Shown piece by piece: positions 7,719 to 17,148 of a DNA stretch of 64,000 bases. Numbering within the stretch: the first letter of the stretch is position 1; every line of letters begins with the position of its first letter. The stretch spans positions 124,001 through 188,000 of the forward strand of contig NZ_JNZD01000005.1 of the NCBI RefSeq assembly GCF_000725495.1, in the 5' to 3' direction. The stretch comes from Streptomyces aureus (lineage in GTDB: Bacteria > Actinomycetota > Actinomycetes > Streptomycetales > Streptomycetaceae). A program made the translations under genes and the position numbers. Under the pieces are notes generated by a model. That model did not search any database. It was not told the origin of the DNA and saw nothing but the letters and a program-made list of their open reading frames with translations.

Positions 7719-8324
7719 TCAGGGGGTCCGCTGCGCCGCCGACGCCGTCGGCCGGGCGGGGACGGCGGAGACCGCCGGGCCCGGGCCGGTGAGCTTCTGC
7801 CGGCCCTGTTCGAGGCCGGAGGCGGCGGGTGAGGGGACCTGGTCCCGGCCGCCGGAGGACGCTCCGCGGTAGACCGCCGTGAAGGCGAGGGCGACCATGC
7901 CGATGCCCATGACGAGGGCGAGGAGCCAGGCGACGGGGCGGTGCCAGCGGGTCTGCTTGCCGTAGGGCCGGCCGTACAGGCCGGGGAAGCCGCGGCGGCC
8001 CTCCAGGACGTCGGCGTCGTCCGGGTCGTCCAGGTCGGGATCCTGGGCGAAGTCGCCGTGGCCGTAGCCGTCCTCGTAGCGCTCGTCGTCGCCGCGGGCG
8101 CCGCGGGCGTGCGCCCGGCGCGCTTCGGCCTCGGAGGCCTCCGCCCGGGCCTGGGCGGCCGCGAGCAGCCTTTCCACGGCGGTCGGTTCATGGAACACCG
8201 CCGCCTTGACGAAGTCCTCGTCGAAGACCACGGAGGCGAACTCTTCGTCCGCACCCCCGCGGTCGTGGTCGTCTTCGGGCTCCCAGCCGTCAGGGAACGG
8301 CGTGCCCCCCACGTCCTCCGGCAC
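7719..8324 (-). CDS. Membrane protein with SVVFDExFV motif, second copy
   Basis: About 201 residues: an acidic N-terminal tail containing SVVFDEDFVKAA and VER (residues 31-52), an Ala/Arg/Glu helix, a long Asp-rich stretch, one transmembrane helix at 131-152 and a short Pro/Ser-rich external tail. The motif and its distance from the protein start match the downstream neighbour, so the two share a cytoplasmic docking element on otherwise unrelated bodies. Start GTG 8322-8324 is chosen because TACTCT lies six bases before it, as in the neighbour. I recall the S. coelicolor counterpart (SCO2584) in work on the spore-wall complex; treat as memory. Confidence 0.72.
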   Translation of the reverse strand: MPEDVGGTPFPDGWEPEDDHDRGGADEEFASVVFDEDFVKAAVFHEPTAVERLLAAAQARAEASEAEARRAHARGARGDDERYEDGYGHGDFAQDPDLDDPDDADVLEGRRGFPGLYGRPYGKQTRWHRPVAWLLALVMGIGMVALAFTAVYRGASSGGRDQVPSPAASGLEQGRQKLTGPGPAVSAVPARPTASAAQRTP

Positions 8325-8330
8325 GGATCC

Positions 8331-8336
8331 AGAGTA
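8331..8336 (-). promoter_or_regulatory. Candidate -10 box (TACTCT) of a leaderless transcript
   Basis: TACTCT lies six bases before the GTG at 8324, with no Shine-Dalgarno in between. The arrangement is identical to that at 7602-7607. Confidence 0.5.
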
Positions 8337-8592
8337 GACCCGGGGGGTCAATTTGGGCAGACGGTACGGAAATTCGTCCGCGGGACGGACAGCGCCCCGG
8401 CGGATCACGGGCCGTGCGCCGGCCGCCGCGCGCCCCCGGCGCCTTGCCCCGCGCCCGGCCCACGGCCGTCCGCGCCCTCCGTCCGCGTCGGGCCGCGTTG
8501 GATCACAGCGGCCTCAGGCGCCCGCACGGGGCCCTCTCACGGCCGAGGGGCGCACGGAGGACCCGCGCGCCCCTCGGCATCGGCCCGACGGC

Positions 8593-9879
8593 TCAGCGGC
8601 GGATGTGGCCGTCGCCCGTGACGATGTACTTGGTGCTCGTCAACTCTGGAAGGCCCATGGGGCCGCGGGCGTGGAGCTTCTGCGTGGAGATGCCGATCTC
8701 GGCGCCGAAGCCGAACTGGCCGCCGTCGGTGAAGCGGGTCGAGGCGTTCACGGCGACGGTGGTGGAGTCGACCAGCTGGGTGAAGCGGCGGGCGGCCTGC
8801 TGCGAGGTGGTGACGATGGCCTCGGTGTGGCCGGAACTCCACAGCCGGATGTGCGACACGGCCTTGTCGAGCGAGTCCACGACGGCCGCCGCGATGTCGT
8901 AGGAGAGGTACTCGGTGTCCCAGTCCTCCGCCGTGGCCTCCACGACGGTGGCCTTGGAGTCCTTGGCGAAGGCGAGGACCCGCTCGTCGGCGTGGACGGT
9001 GACCCCGGCGTCCGCGAGGGCGTCCAGGGCGCGCGGCAGGAACGCGGCGGCGATGTCCTGGTGGACCAGGAGGGTCTCGGCGGCGTTGCAGACGCTGGGC
9101 CGCTGGGCCTTGGAGTTGACGAGGATGTCGACGGCCATGTCGAGGTCCGCCTGGGCGTCGACGTAGACGTGGCAATTGCCGGTGCCGGTCTCGATGACCG
9201 GGACGGTGGACTCCTGGACGACCGTGCGGATCAGGGAGGCGCCGCCGCGCGGGATGAGGACGTCGACCAGGCCGCGGGCGCGCATCAGCTCGCGCACCGA
9301 GTCCCGGCCTTCTCCGGGCACGAGCTGGACGGCGTCGGCGGGCAGCCCGGCGCCGCCCACGGCGTCGCGCAGGACCCGTACGAGGGCGGTGTTCGACTCG
9401 TAGGCGGAGGACGAGCCGCGCAGCAGGACCGCGTTGCCCGACTTCAGGCACAGGGCGGCCGCGTCGACGGTCACGTTCGGGCGGGCCTCGTAGATGATGC
9501 CGACGACACCGAGGGGGACGCGGACCTGGCGCAGGTCGATGCCGTTCGGGAGGGTCGAGCCGCGCACGACCTCGCCGACCGGGTCGGGCAGCGCCACGAC
9601 GTCACGGACGTCGGAGGCGATCGCGCGGACCCGCTCGGGGGTGAGCGTGAGCCGGTCGACGATGCTCTCGCCGGTGCCGGCCTCGCGGGCCTTCTCGATG
9701 TCCTTGGCGTTGGCCGCGACGATCTCGCTCGTCCGTACTTCCAGGGCGTCCGCGATCGCGAGCAGCGCGTCGTCCTTCTCGGCGCGCGGCAGCGGCGCCA
9801 GGTCGGCGGCGGCGGACTTCGCGCGATAGGCGGCCTGGGCCACCGGGGACATGGAGTCGTACGGCGAGAGCGTGGTCAT
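8593..9879 (-). CDS. proA: Gamma-glutamyl phosphate reductase ProA
   Basis: The 428-residue enzyme reduces glutamyl-5-phosphate to glutamate semialdehyde with NADPH, step two of proline synthesis. It belongs to the aldehyde dehydrogenase superfamily; the catalytic cysteine is seen in [12 protein letters not shown] near residue 270, with [12 protein letters not shown] and [10 protein letters not shown] earlier. Length is normal. The ATG follows TACCCT plus six bases and there is no Shine-Dalgarno, so translation may be leaderless. proB lies 800 bases upstream on the same strand with one unknown gene between, so proBA is not tightly fused here. Confidence 0.96.
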   Translation of the reverse strand: MTTLSPYDSMSPVAQAAYRAKSAAADLAPLPRAEKDDALLAIADALEVRTSEIVAANAKDIEKAREAGTGESIVDRLTLTPERVRAIASDVRDVVALPDPVGEVVRGSTLPNGIDLRQVRVPLGVVGIIYEARPNVTVDAAALCLKSGNAVLLRGSSSAYESNTALVRVLRDAVGGAGLPADAVQLVPGEGRDSVRELMRARGLVDVLIPRGGASLIRTVVQESTVPVIETGTGNCHVYVDAQADLDMAVDILVNSKAQRPSVCNAAETLLVHQDIAAAFLPRALDALADAGVTVHADERVLAFAKDSKATVVEATAEDWDTEYLSYDIAAAVVDSLDKAVSHIRLWSSGHTEAIVTTSQQAARRFTQLVDSTTVAVNASTRFTDGGQFGFGAEIGISTQKLHARGPMGLPELTSTKYIVTGDGHIRR

Positions 9880-9885
9880 GGGGGA

Positions 9886-9891
9886 AGGGTA
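9886..9891 (-). promoter_or_regulatory. Candidate -10 box (TACCCT) of a leaderless proA transcript
   Basis: TACCCT is separated from the proA ATG by exactly six bases (TCCCCC), giving a TANNNT-N6-start layout as in the two preceding entries. Confidence 0.45.
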
Positions 9892-9940
9892 GTGCGCCGG
9901 GCGGGCGAAATCGGCGGTCGTCCCACTCGGCGAGACAGGC

Positions 9941-10408
9941 TCAAAAGGGATGAACGCCCACAGGTGTGGCGGGCAGCGGTCCGTAGCCCTCGGCGATCCG
10001 CTGGTGGTAGGTCTCCCGGTCGATGACCTCCAGGCCGACGATCTCCCAGGGCGGGAGCTGGGCGGTCTGGCGGTGCTCTCCCCACAGGCGCAGCGCCACG
10101 GCCGCGGCGTCGTGCAGGTCGCGGGCCTCTTCCCAGTAGCGGATCTCCGCGTGGTCGCCGGCGTACCGGCTGGTCAGCAGGAAGGGGTGGTCGTGGGCGA
10201 GCTGTTCGAGACCGCGGCGCACCTCGGTGAGCGGGGCCTCGCCGCCCGAGACGCTGAGCGTGACGTGCCACAGCCGGGGCTGGTCGGCGGGACGTTCACC
10301 TTCGTAGGTGTCGCCGGCCGCGACGCTGGTCAGGGCCCGCTCCTCACCCACTGCGCGGGAGGCGGGACCACCGCGGGACGCCGCCGCCCCAGGGCGTACT
10401 CGTCTCAC
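9941..10408 (-). CDS. Conserved hypothetical protein between proA and proB
   Basis: This protein of 155 residues is cytosolic by appearance: a basic Ala/Arg-rich start of about 45 residues, then a compact alpha/beta region beginning [16 protein letters not shown] and ending in PVGVHPF. The pattern of a short beta strand, helix ([16 protein letters not shown]), strand and helix suggests a ferredoxin-like fold, but I see no catalytic residues. Start GTG 10408 is supported by AAAGGAGG six bases upstream. Function unknown. Confidence 0.75.
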   Translation of the reverse strand: MRRVRPGAAASRGGPASRAVGEERALTSVAAGDTYEGERPADQPRLWHVTLSVSGGEAPLTEVRRGLEQLAHDHPFLLTSRYAGDHAEIRYWEEARDLHDAAAVALRLWGEHRQTAQLPPWEIVGLEVIDRETYHQRIAEGYGPLPATPVGVHPF

Positions 10409-10579
10409 GACGGCCTCCTTTACCCGATGGTCCACCGAATCCCTGACTCTCCCTGCCACAAAGTTGAGCAGGTGAGAAGCCGCCGTGTGGCGGTTTTACG
10501 GAACGTCCACCGCTGGGGGCGGGGGATTCGGCCGTTTACGGGTGTACCGGACAGCTTGCCCGGCGATGCCCCTGAGGAA

Positions 10580-10624
10580 CCGGTTCCGGAACCGGGCCGG
10601 TGGGGCCGCCGTGACGTCCACCGG
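10580..10624 (-). terminator. Paired hairpins downstream of proB
   Basis: CCGGTTCCGGAACCGG (10580-10595) is a perfect 16-base palindrome and is followed by CCGGTGG pairing with CCACCGG (10597-10603 with 10618-10624). They lie 45-90 bases past the proB stop and probably end its transcript. Confidence 0.5.
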
Positions 10625-10667
10625 CCGGGACGCCCGTCTCACGGACGCCCGCACCGGCACGCGTGTT

Positions 10668-11819
10668 CTACGGGTTCAGCAGGACGAGGTCGTCGCGGTG
10701 GACGACCTCGCGTTCGTAGGCGGGGCCCAGCTCGCGCGCCAGCTCCCGGGTGGAGCGGCCGATCAGCTGGGGGATCTCCTTGGCGTCGAAGTTCACCAGT
10801 CCGCGGGCGACGGCCCGGCCCGCGCCGTCACGCAGTTCCACCGGGTCGCCGGCGCTGAACTCGCCCTCGACGCCCGCGATGCCCGCGGGCAGCAGCGAGG
10901 TGCGCCGCTCGACGACGGCGCGCACCGCCCCGTCGTCGAGGACGATGGCGCCCTGCGGGGTGGAGGCGTGCTGGAGCCACAGCAGCCGGTCGGCCGACCG
11001 CTTGCCGGTGGCATGGAAGAAGGTGCCGGTGTCCCGGCCCGCGAAGGCGTCGGCGGCGTGGACGGCGCTGGTGAGCACCACGGGGATGCCGGCCGCGGCG
11101 GCGATCCCGGCCGCCTCGATCTTGGTGACCATGCCGCCGGTGCCGACGCCCGCCTTGCCCGCGCTGCCGATCTCGACGTGGGCGAGGTCGGCGGGTTCCC
11201 GCACCTCGGCGATCCGCGAGGTGCCGGGCCTGGAGGGGTCGCCGTCGTAGACCCCGTCCACGTCGGAGAGGAGGATCAGCAGGTCGGCGTGGACGAGATG
11301 GGCGACGAGGGCGGCGAGGCGGTCGTTGTCGCCGAAGCGGATCTCGTCGGTGGCCACCGTGTCGTTCTCGTTGACGACCGGCAGGGCGCCCATCGCGAGG
11401 AGCTTGTCGAGGGTGCGCGAGGCGTTGCGGTGGTGCGCGCGCCGACTGGTGTCGTCGGAGGTGAGGAGCACCTGTCCGACGCGGATGCCGTAGCGGGCGA
11501 AGGAGGCGGTGTAGCGGGCCACCAGCAGGCCCTGGCCGACGCTGGCGGCCGCCTGCTGGCGGGCGAGGTCCTTGGGGCGGCGGCGCAGTCCGAGCGGCGC
11601 GAGACCCGCGGCGATGGCGCCGGAGGAGACGAGGACGATCTCCTTCTCTCCCCCGTCGCGCGCCTTGGCGAGGACGTCCACGAGGGCGTCCACCCGGTCC
11701 GCGTCCAGTCCGCCGGAGGCGGTGGTGAGCGACGAGGAGCCCACCTTGACGACGATCCTGTGGGCCTTGCCCACGGCATCCCTGCCGTCGTGCGTCTCGG
11801 TCTGCGTAGCCGCTGCCAC
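10668..11819 (-). CDS. proB: Glutamate 5-kinase ProB
   Basis: ProB phosphorylates glutamate at the gamma carboxylate, the feedback-regulated first step of proline synthesis. About 383 residues: an amino-acid kinase domain (IVVKVGSSSLT, LVSSGAIAAG, NENDTVATDEIRFGDND) up to about 265, then a C-terminal PUA domain from about 285 on (GAIVLDDGAVRAVV, DPVELRDG). Start GTG 11819 is preferred because the family usually has about 15-20 residues before the first strand; longer starts add low-complexity sequence. It is divergent from the pyruvyl transferase gene. Confidence 0.94.
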   Translation of the reverse strand: MAAATQTETHDGRDAVGKAHRIVVKVGSSSLTTASGGLDADRVDALVDVLAKARDGGEKEIVLVSSGAIAAGLAPLGLRRRPKDLARQQAAASVGQGLLVARYTASFARYGIRVGQVLLTSDDTSRRAHHRNASRTLDKLLAMGALPVVNENDTVATDEIRFGDNDRLAALVAHLVHADLLILLSDVDGVYDGDPSRPGTSRIAEVREPADLAHVEIGSAGKAGVGTGGMVTKIEAAGIAAAAGIPVVLTSAVHAADAFAGRDTGTFFHATGKRSADRLLWLQHASTPQGAIVLDDGAVRAVVERRTSLLPAGIAGVEGEFSAGDPVELRDGAGRAVARGLVNFDAKEIPQLIGRSTRELARELGPAYEREVVHRDDLVLLNP

Positions 11820-12030
11820 CTGCGCTGTGTCCCCTCGCGTCGGTCCCGGTGCCCCGCCCCGCAATCTACGCGAAGAGGGAGCCTCCCGGCCCGCCGGTCC
11901 AGCAGGCGGACGGCGGCGCGTAGTTGCGTGATCACGAGGTGCTTACGAGAAAAAGGTTGTACGGGTTCCTCATGGGAATTAAAGGCAGTGCAAAGTTAAG
12001 TTGAACAATGTGTCACCTACCGTTCCCCCC

Positions 12031-13431
12031 GTGAAGCGCATATTGCTGAGATCGGGCAAGAGCCCCTACGACGCCGTTCCCGTGGAAGAAGCCCTCCACC
12101 AGGACGTCTTCGCCACCAACTCGGGCAACCTGATCTTCAGCGATGCCGCGCACAAGATCCTCGAGACACCGCGCACGGAGGTCGTCTCGAACGGCATCCG
12201 GACCGACGTGGCCGCCGCCGGCCGGATCAACGAGGAGTTCGACGCCTTCGTCGTCCCGTTGGCCAACGCGTTCCGGCCCTCGTTCGAGGCGCAGCTCAGA
12301 CGACTCACGCGGCTCATACGCAAGTTGAAGATCCCGGTGATCGTCCCGGGCATCGGCGCCCAGACGGGGCTGAGTTACAACCCGGCCCGGCTGAAGCCGA
12401 TCGAGCCCGCCGTGCGGGAGTTCGTCTCCGCGGTCCTCGACCGCAGCGCGTCCATCGGGGTGCGCGGCGAGTTCACCGAGAAGTACCTGCGGGACATGGG
12501 CTTCAGCGACGTGGAGGTCATCGGCTGCCCCTCGCTGTTCATGTACGGCGACCGTCTCGACGTGCGGAAGCGTGCCGACGCGCTCGGGCCCGAGTCCCGG
12601 ATCGCGGTCAACGGCTCGCACAGCGCGATGCGGACGCAGGGGCTGGGCCCGGTCGTCCGCAACGCCCACGCACGCTATCCGCACCTGCGGTTCATCGGCC
12701 AGAACCTCAGCGACGCACGGCAGTTGCACTGGCGCGACCTGTCGGACCCGAACGGCGCGGTGACCGAGATGCCCACGCATCCGGACCACCCGATGTTCCG
12801 CGAGGACAAGGTCCGCGTCTACATCGACCCGGTCACCTGGATCGACGACCTGCGCGACTTCGACTTCTCCTTCGGCTCCCGCATCCACGGGAACATCGCC
12901 GCGCTGATCGCCGGCACACCCGCCACCGTGCTGTGCGGCGACTCCCGCACGCTGGAGCTGTGCCGCTACTTCGACATCCCGCACCGGCCGATCACCAAGC
13001 TGCCCGCGGACCTCAATCCGGCGCAGCTGTACGCGGACGCGGACTTCGGGCCGCTGGTCCGCGGGCACCGGGAGCGCTTCGAGCGTTTCACGGGGTTCCT
13101 GACCCGCAACGGCCTGGAGAACACCTTCACGCACGGCGACGGGGGCGCGGCCCACGAGGAGCGCATGCGCTCGCTGGCCTTCCCGCCCGGTGTCCGGCCC
13201 TGGAACGACGCCGACATCGCCTCACTCACCACGCGCTTCGGCTTCCTCCAGAGCCGTATCACCGAACTGTCCACGGAGAACGTGCAGTTGAAGCGGGAGC
13301 TGGTCCGGGGACCCAAGGCGCTGAAGCTCACCCCCGGGCCTGCGGGTACGTCGGGGCGCTCGGTCTACCGGATGGCGCGGCGCGCGGTGGGCCGCCCGCT
13401 GCGCAAGGCGCTCCAGTCGGGCCGCCAGTAG
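12031..13431 (+). CDS. Polysaccharide pyruvyl transferase family protein
   Basis: The protein (466 residues from GTG 12031) resembles family PF04230, whose members place ketal-pyruvate on surface sugars or act as related transferases. Features seen are VKRILLRSGKSPYDAV at the start, PVIVPGIGAQTGLSYNP near 110, ASIGVRGEFTEKYL and FGSRIHGNIAALIAGTP, the last being the family's conserved Ser-Arg-x-His segment. A short coiled coil (SRITELSTENVQLKREL) and a basic tail close the protein. No Shine-Dalgarno is clear; TTG 12001 or GTG 12010 would add 10 or 7 residues. It opens the surface-polymer block and is convergent with the GT2 gene. Confidence 0.82.
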   Translation: MKRILLRSGKSPYDAVPVEEALHQDVFATNSGNLIFSDAAHKILETPRTEVVSNGIRTDVAAAGRINEEFDAFVVPLANAFRPSFEAQLRRLTRLIRKLKIPVIVPGIGAQTGLSYNPARLKPIEPAVREFVSAVLDRSASIGVRGEFTEKYLRDMGFSDVEVIGCPSLFMYGDRLDVRKRADALGPESRIAVNGSHSAMRTQGLGPVVRNAHARYPHLRFIGQNLSDARQLHWRDLSDPNGAVTEMPTHPDHPMFREDKVRVYIDPVTWIDDLRDFDFSFGSRIHGNIAALIAGTPATVLCGDSRTLELCRYFDIPHRPITKLPADLNPAQLYADADFGPLVRGHRERFERFTGFLTRNGLENTFTHGDGGAAHEERMRSLAFPPGVRPWNDADIASLTTRFGFLQSRITELSTENVQLKRELVRGPKALKLTPGPAGTSGRSVYRMARRAVGRPLRKALQSGRQ

Positions 13432-13455
13432 GAGGCGGACCCTTCCGGGCCCGGG

Positions 13456-13488
13456 GTGCCGTCCGGACCGGTCGTGTCCGGACGGCAC
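13456..13488. terminator. Bidirectional terminator hairpin
   Basis: GTGCCGTCCGGAC pairs perfectly with GTCCGGACGGCAC (13 bp) around a seven-base loop, between the convergent pyruvyl transferase and GT2 genes. Confidence 0.8.
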
Positions 13489-13567
13489 CCGGCCGGCCCG
13501 TGCGGCCGGCTCCGGGAGCCCCGGGGCCGGGCGGACCGGAAGGGCCGGGCGGGCCCCGGGGGCGCGC

Positions 13568-14749
13568 TCAGCGGCGGGGGCCGATCACTCGCCGGGCCAC
13601 CCGGCGCAGCCGCCGGAACGGCTTGGGGCGGGGCTTGAATCCCTCGATGGTGACCGTCTCGCGGGTCGTCGGGACGTAGCAGCTGTCCGGGACGCCCGCG
13701 GCCTGGTCGCGGAAGTGCGGGTAGGCGAGGTAGACCTTGCGGCCGCGGGACTCCAGCACTATCCCCGGGGCCTTCTTCGACTTGACGAACTCCACCACGT
13801 CCAGGAGGAGATCGCCCCGGCCGCGGGCCACCAGGTGCAGCCGCAGCCGCTCGTGGACCTTGAGCCGGCGGGCGAGGCCCTCGTGCCAGTAGGCGTCCAT
13901 CAGCGGCTTGGCCAGTTCGAGCTTGTGCTTGCGCACCTTCTCGCTCTGCTTCAGCAGCCCGGGCCCGAACTGCGGGAGCAGCGTGATCAGGAACGGCCGG
14001 ACCATCAGGGCGTCGCGGCGGGGGCCGGCGGGCACGTGCGCGGCGATGAGGTTCATCAGCGCGCGGGCCGAGTCGAAGCGCAGGCTGTAACCGCCGCTCT
14101 TGGTCACGTGCTTGCCGTCGTCGCGGCCGACCAGGTGGTAGCAGTCGTAGTCGGCTATCACCGAGACGCCGTCGGCGCGGAGGTAGGCCTCCATCGTGAA
14201 CAGCGCGTCCTCGCCGGTCTTCAGCCCCTCGTCGAAGACCATTCCGTGCCGGGTGAGCAGCTCGCGACGGAACAGCTTCTGGGCGCTGAGCGTGAACTTG
14301 ATGTTCGACGAGAAGACGTCGGTCCGGGTCAGGGTCTTGCCCCACATCGTCTTCGGAGCCGTCCTGTTGACCCCGACGACCTTGCCGAGCACGACGTCGG
14401 TGCCCTGTTCGTCGGCCATCGCGACCATGCGCTCCAGCGCCTCCGGGCCGAAGTAGTCGTCGGCGTCCAGGAAGAAGACGTAGCGCCCTCTCGCCTTGGC
14501 GAGGCCGACGTTCCTCGGGCCGCTGGGGCCACCGGAGTTGGCCTGCCGGATCACCGTCACGGACATCGCCGCCCGCTCGGCGAACTTCTCCAGATACTCC
14601 CCCGTGCCGTCCGTCGACCCGTCGTCGACGGCGATCACCTCGATGCGTTCCGGGCCGATGGTCTGGTCCTCGACGGATTCCAGGCACTTCACCAGGTACG
14701 GCATCGCTTCGTACGCCCCGATGACGATGGTCACGTCGGGTTGCGTCAC
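13568..14749 (-). CDS. GT2-family glycosyltransferase
   Basis: About 393 residues. The GT-A fold is shown by TIVIGAYEAMPYL, IAVDDGSTDGTGEYL near residue 45, NSGGPSGPRNVGLAKARG and the metal-binding LDADDYFG near 96. ETGED-like acceptor-site residues appear as GLKTGEDALF. No transmembrane helix is present, so it acts on the cytosolic face. Start GTG 14749 has GAGGGGGAAAC upstream. It lies in the wall-polymer block, so it probably adds a sugar to a teichoic-acid-like chain; donor and acceptor cannot be read from sequence. Confidence 0.87.
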   Translation of the reverse strand: MTQPDVTIVIGAYEAMPYLVKCLESVEDQTIGPERIEVIAVDDGSTDGTGEYLEKFAERAAMSVTVIRQANSGGPSGPRNVGLAKARGRYVFFLDADDYFGPEALERMVAMADEQGTDVVLGKVVGVNRTAPKTMWGKTLTRTDVFSSNIKFTLSAQKLFRRELLTRHGMVFDEGLKTGEDALFTMEAYLRADGVSVIADYDCYHLVGRDDGKHVTKSGGYSLRFDSARALMNLIAAHVPAGPRRDALMVRPFLITLLPQFGPGLLKQSEKVRKHKLELAKPLMDAYWHEGLARRLKVHERLRLHLVARGRGDLLLDVVEFVKSKKAPGIVLESRGRKVYLAYPHFRDQAAGVPDSCYVPTTRETVTIEGFKPRPKPFRRLRRVARRVIGPRR

Positions 14750-14946
14750 GTTTCCCCCTCGTTCGGGAAGTGTCACAAGAACATTTCCCGCTTATCACCT
14801 CAATCGCTACCTAGAAGACGACTGGAAGTACGGGCAGGTTGCCCCGGACGACTCATTTCATGACCCAGGTCACAGGATCCGGCACTTGCCGCCTGCCCGT
14901 GAAGGCTCACAGAACGATGTAAGAGGAACGGCGGAAGACGTAAGAA

Positions 14947-14988
14947 ACGGGCATGGCCCCGGGGAGAAATCCCCGGGGCCATGCCCGT
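14947..14988 (-). terminator. Perfect 19-bp terminator of the glycerophosphotransferase gene
   Basis: A 19-bp perfect stem (14947-14965 with 14970-14988) closes a GAAA loop; on the minus strand it is followed by TTTCTT. It begins 17 bases past the stop at 15005 and is the strongest terminator in the window. Confidence 0.92.
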
Positions 14989-15004
14989 GTGTGCGTGCGG
15001 AGGG

Positions 15005-17116
15005 TCAGCCGGTGACCGTGGCTCCGGCTTCGTCCGTCTCCCCGGTCACCCGCTGGGCGGGAACCGCGCTCGCGAGGTCCACGCCCGCGGCCTCGGCCGA
15101 GGCGAGGCTCTCCTGGCCGGCGTTGCGCCGCTCGGCCTCGCGCGCCAGGTTCCGCACCGCGGAGTTGAACTGGTCGATGGAGGCCGGCTCGTCCGGGCCG
15201 AGGAGGTAACGCTTGAGCTCCTGGCGGCCGGCCGCCAGCGCGTCCTTCGCCGGGTCGGCCACGGCGGTGAGCAGCTCACCGAGTTCGGCGGCCGAGTTGG
15301 ACAGGATCACCGCGGAGCGCACCGCGGTGTTCTGGCGCTTGAACTCCTCGACGCCGAGCTCCGCGGAGTCCGTGACGGCGTACGGCTTGCCGCTCGCGAT
15401 GAAGTCGGAGACGACACTGGAGATGTCGGAGACCATCGCGTCCGACACGTTGAAGCAGTCGTACAGGCGCGGCTCCGCGCCCGTGATGACCCGGTGCTCG
15501 GCGGTGCCGAAGGAGCGCCAGTACACGTCGTTCCACTCGGCGCGCAGCCGGGCGATCTCGGCGTGCCGGACCGCGTCGACCATGCCGTCACGGGTGGCCT
15601 CGGCCTCGTCGCCCTTCTCGCCGCCCGTGCCGGACAGCTCGGCGATCCTGGCCTCGATACGGGTCAGCTCGCCCTTGGCGGCCGTCTGGGCGGTCGCGTC
15701 GGGCGCGAAGCGGGGGTCGGCGGCGCGCTCGACGGCGGCCTTCTCGACCAGCGCGGTGATGCGCCGGTGCGCGGCCCCGGCCTCGGCACTGACGGTGCCC
15801 GTGAAGGGATGCGGCTTGTACAGGACACGGACCGGCGGGTCGGCCGCGACCAGCTTCTTCACGATGTTCTCGCCGGCGAGAACGATCGAGGTGTTGCCGG
15901 GGTTGCCGTCCCAGCCCTCCCAGGTGGGGGCGTACAGCACGGTGGGGACGCGGCCCTCGGGCACGCCCTGCCAGGTCTGGATCGGGGCCAGCTGCGGACG
16001 GCCGACCTCGACGATGTCGTCGTCGCGGACACCGACGTCGGCTATCGCGTAGCGGTCGCGGCCGGCGCGGCCCGCGGTCCACACCTCGTCGTACGCCTTG
16101 CTGAACGGGTTGACGCTGGCGAGCTTGTCGCTGTCGCCGTGGCCGATGAAGACGTGCTGGATGGTGGGCACGCGCAGCATGTGGATGTTCTTGCCGACGT
16201 TGGCCGCGTAGAGCGCGACCCGGACCGACGACAGGTCCATGTTCATCAGGTGCACCCCTCCGGGCACGCAGATGACCGGCACCGTGGTGGGCGCCATGCG
16301 CTCCAGGATCGCCCGCTCGCGCAGGATGATCAGCGGCCGGGTGTCCAGCTGCTCCATCGTCTCCAGCCACATGTTGACCTGGTAGGCGGAGTCCTTGGAG
16401 CCGGAGAAGTAGAGCACCGTCTCCGGGCGGTAGTCGGCCAGCCAGCCGTCGACGGCCGTGAGGACCTTCTCGGCGTTCGGCGGGATCCTGCGGCCGCGCA
16501 CGTACGGGACGAGGACCGCGACGTAGCCGAAGGCGAGCAGCAGCGTCAGGCCGACGCCCGCGAAGCCGAAGAGCTTGTCACCGGTCTCCCCGGCGACCAG
16601 GAGGCCGACGACGGCCACCAGGTCGAGGTGCAGCATCTTCTCCGCGGAGCGGTGCAGCAGCCGGCGCGGCGGAGCGTCCGGGATGCGCACGCGCGAGCCG
16701 AGGTCGACGTTGCGGGTGGCGACGGGCATCTTGCGACGCATGCGTATCAGCGTGATCAGCGCGCCGTGCGGTGCCTGGAAGCCGTAGAAGGCCAGGAAGC
16801 ACGCGATGGCCGCGTAGAAGACCATGCTGTCCGACAGGTCGAGCCGCGCCAGGAGCAGGACCAGCAGCAGCTGCCGGATCAGGAACCTGATGGACAGACC
16901 GGCCCGCACCTTGCTGAGGCGGTTGACCAGATAGCTGCCGCGCCGGTGCAGATAGTGGTCCGCCAGGTACGTCACGGCGGCCGCGGCCGCGAAGGCGCCG
17001 ACGCTCGGCAGGAGCGCGGCGAGCATCAGGCAGGGGAAGCCCAGCATCATGAGGGCCGCCGCCGCCAGCTCGGCCGCGCTGCCCACCCGGGCAACGCGAA
17101 TAGCGGTGGAAATCAC
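15005..17116 (-). CDS. Membrane-anchored CDP-glycerol glycerophosphotransferase-like enzyme
   Basis: 703 residues. The N-terminal 210 residues hold about five hydrophobic segments (for example LVLLLARL, MVFYAAIACFLAFYGF, GLTLLLAFGYVAVLVPYV). The rest is a TagF/TarF/TarL-like glycosyl/glycerophosphate transferase domain with IGHGDSDK, VLYAPTWEG, VLYKPHPFTG and the late VSDISSVVSDF segment. Such enzymes polymerise glycerol- or ribitol-phosphate from CDP-polyols at the membrane. Unlike Bacillus TagF, this one has its own membrane domain. The start is GTG. The nearby cytidylyltransferase-dehydrogenase fusion could supply its CDP-ribitol substrate. Confidence 0.85.
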   Translation of the reverse strand: MISTAIRVARVGSAAELAAAALMMLGFPCLMLAALLPSVGAFAAAAAVTYLADHYLHRRGSYLVNRLSKVRAGLSIRFLIRQLLLVLLLARLDLSDSMVFYAAIACFLAFYGFQAPHGALITLIRMRRKMPVATRNVDLGSRVRIPDAPPRRLLHRSAEKMLHLDLVAVVGLLVAGETGDKLFGFAGVGLTLLLAFGYVAVLVPYVRGRRIPPNAEKVLTAVDGWLADYRPETVLYFSGSKDSAYQVNMWLETMEQLDTRPLIILRERAILERMAPTTVPVICVPGGVHLMNMDLSSVRVALYAANVGKNIHMLRVPTIQHVFIGHGDSDKLASVNPFSKAYDEVWTAGRAGRDRYAIADVGVRDDDIVEVGRPQLAPIQTWQGVPEGRVPTVLYAPTWEGWDGNPGNTSIVLAGENIVKKLVAADPPVRVLYKPHPFTGTVSAEAGAAHRRITALVEKAAVERAADPRFAPDATAQTAAKGELTRIEARIAELSGTGGEKGDEAEATRDGMVDAVRHAEIARLRAEWNDVYWRSFGTAEHRVITGAEPRLYDCFNVSDAMVSDISSVVSDFIASGKPYAVTDSAELGVEEFKRQNTAVRSAVILSNSAAELGELLTAVADPAKDALAAGRQELKRYLLGPDEPASIDQFNSAVRNLAREAERRNAGQESLASAEAAGVDLASAVPAQRVTGETDEAGATVTG

Positions 17117-17148
17117 GGAGAAACCTGCTCTTGAGGGGTGAGTGCCGG

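Noticed and set aside
12001..12030. TTG or GTG start upstream of the pyruvyl transferase start
   Set aside because: Neither has a good ribosome-binding site and the added residues (NNVSPTVPP) do not look conserved; GTG 12031 begins the VKRILLRSG core. The choice remains uncertain.
14981..17134. A 717-codon plus-strand frame
   Set aside because: Antisense shadow of the glycerophosphotransferase gene, which has clear domain motifs.
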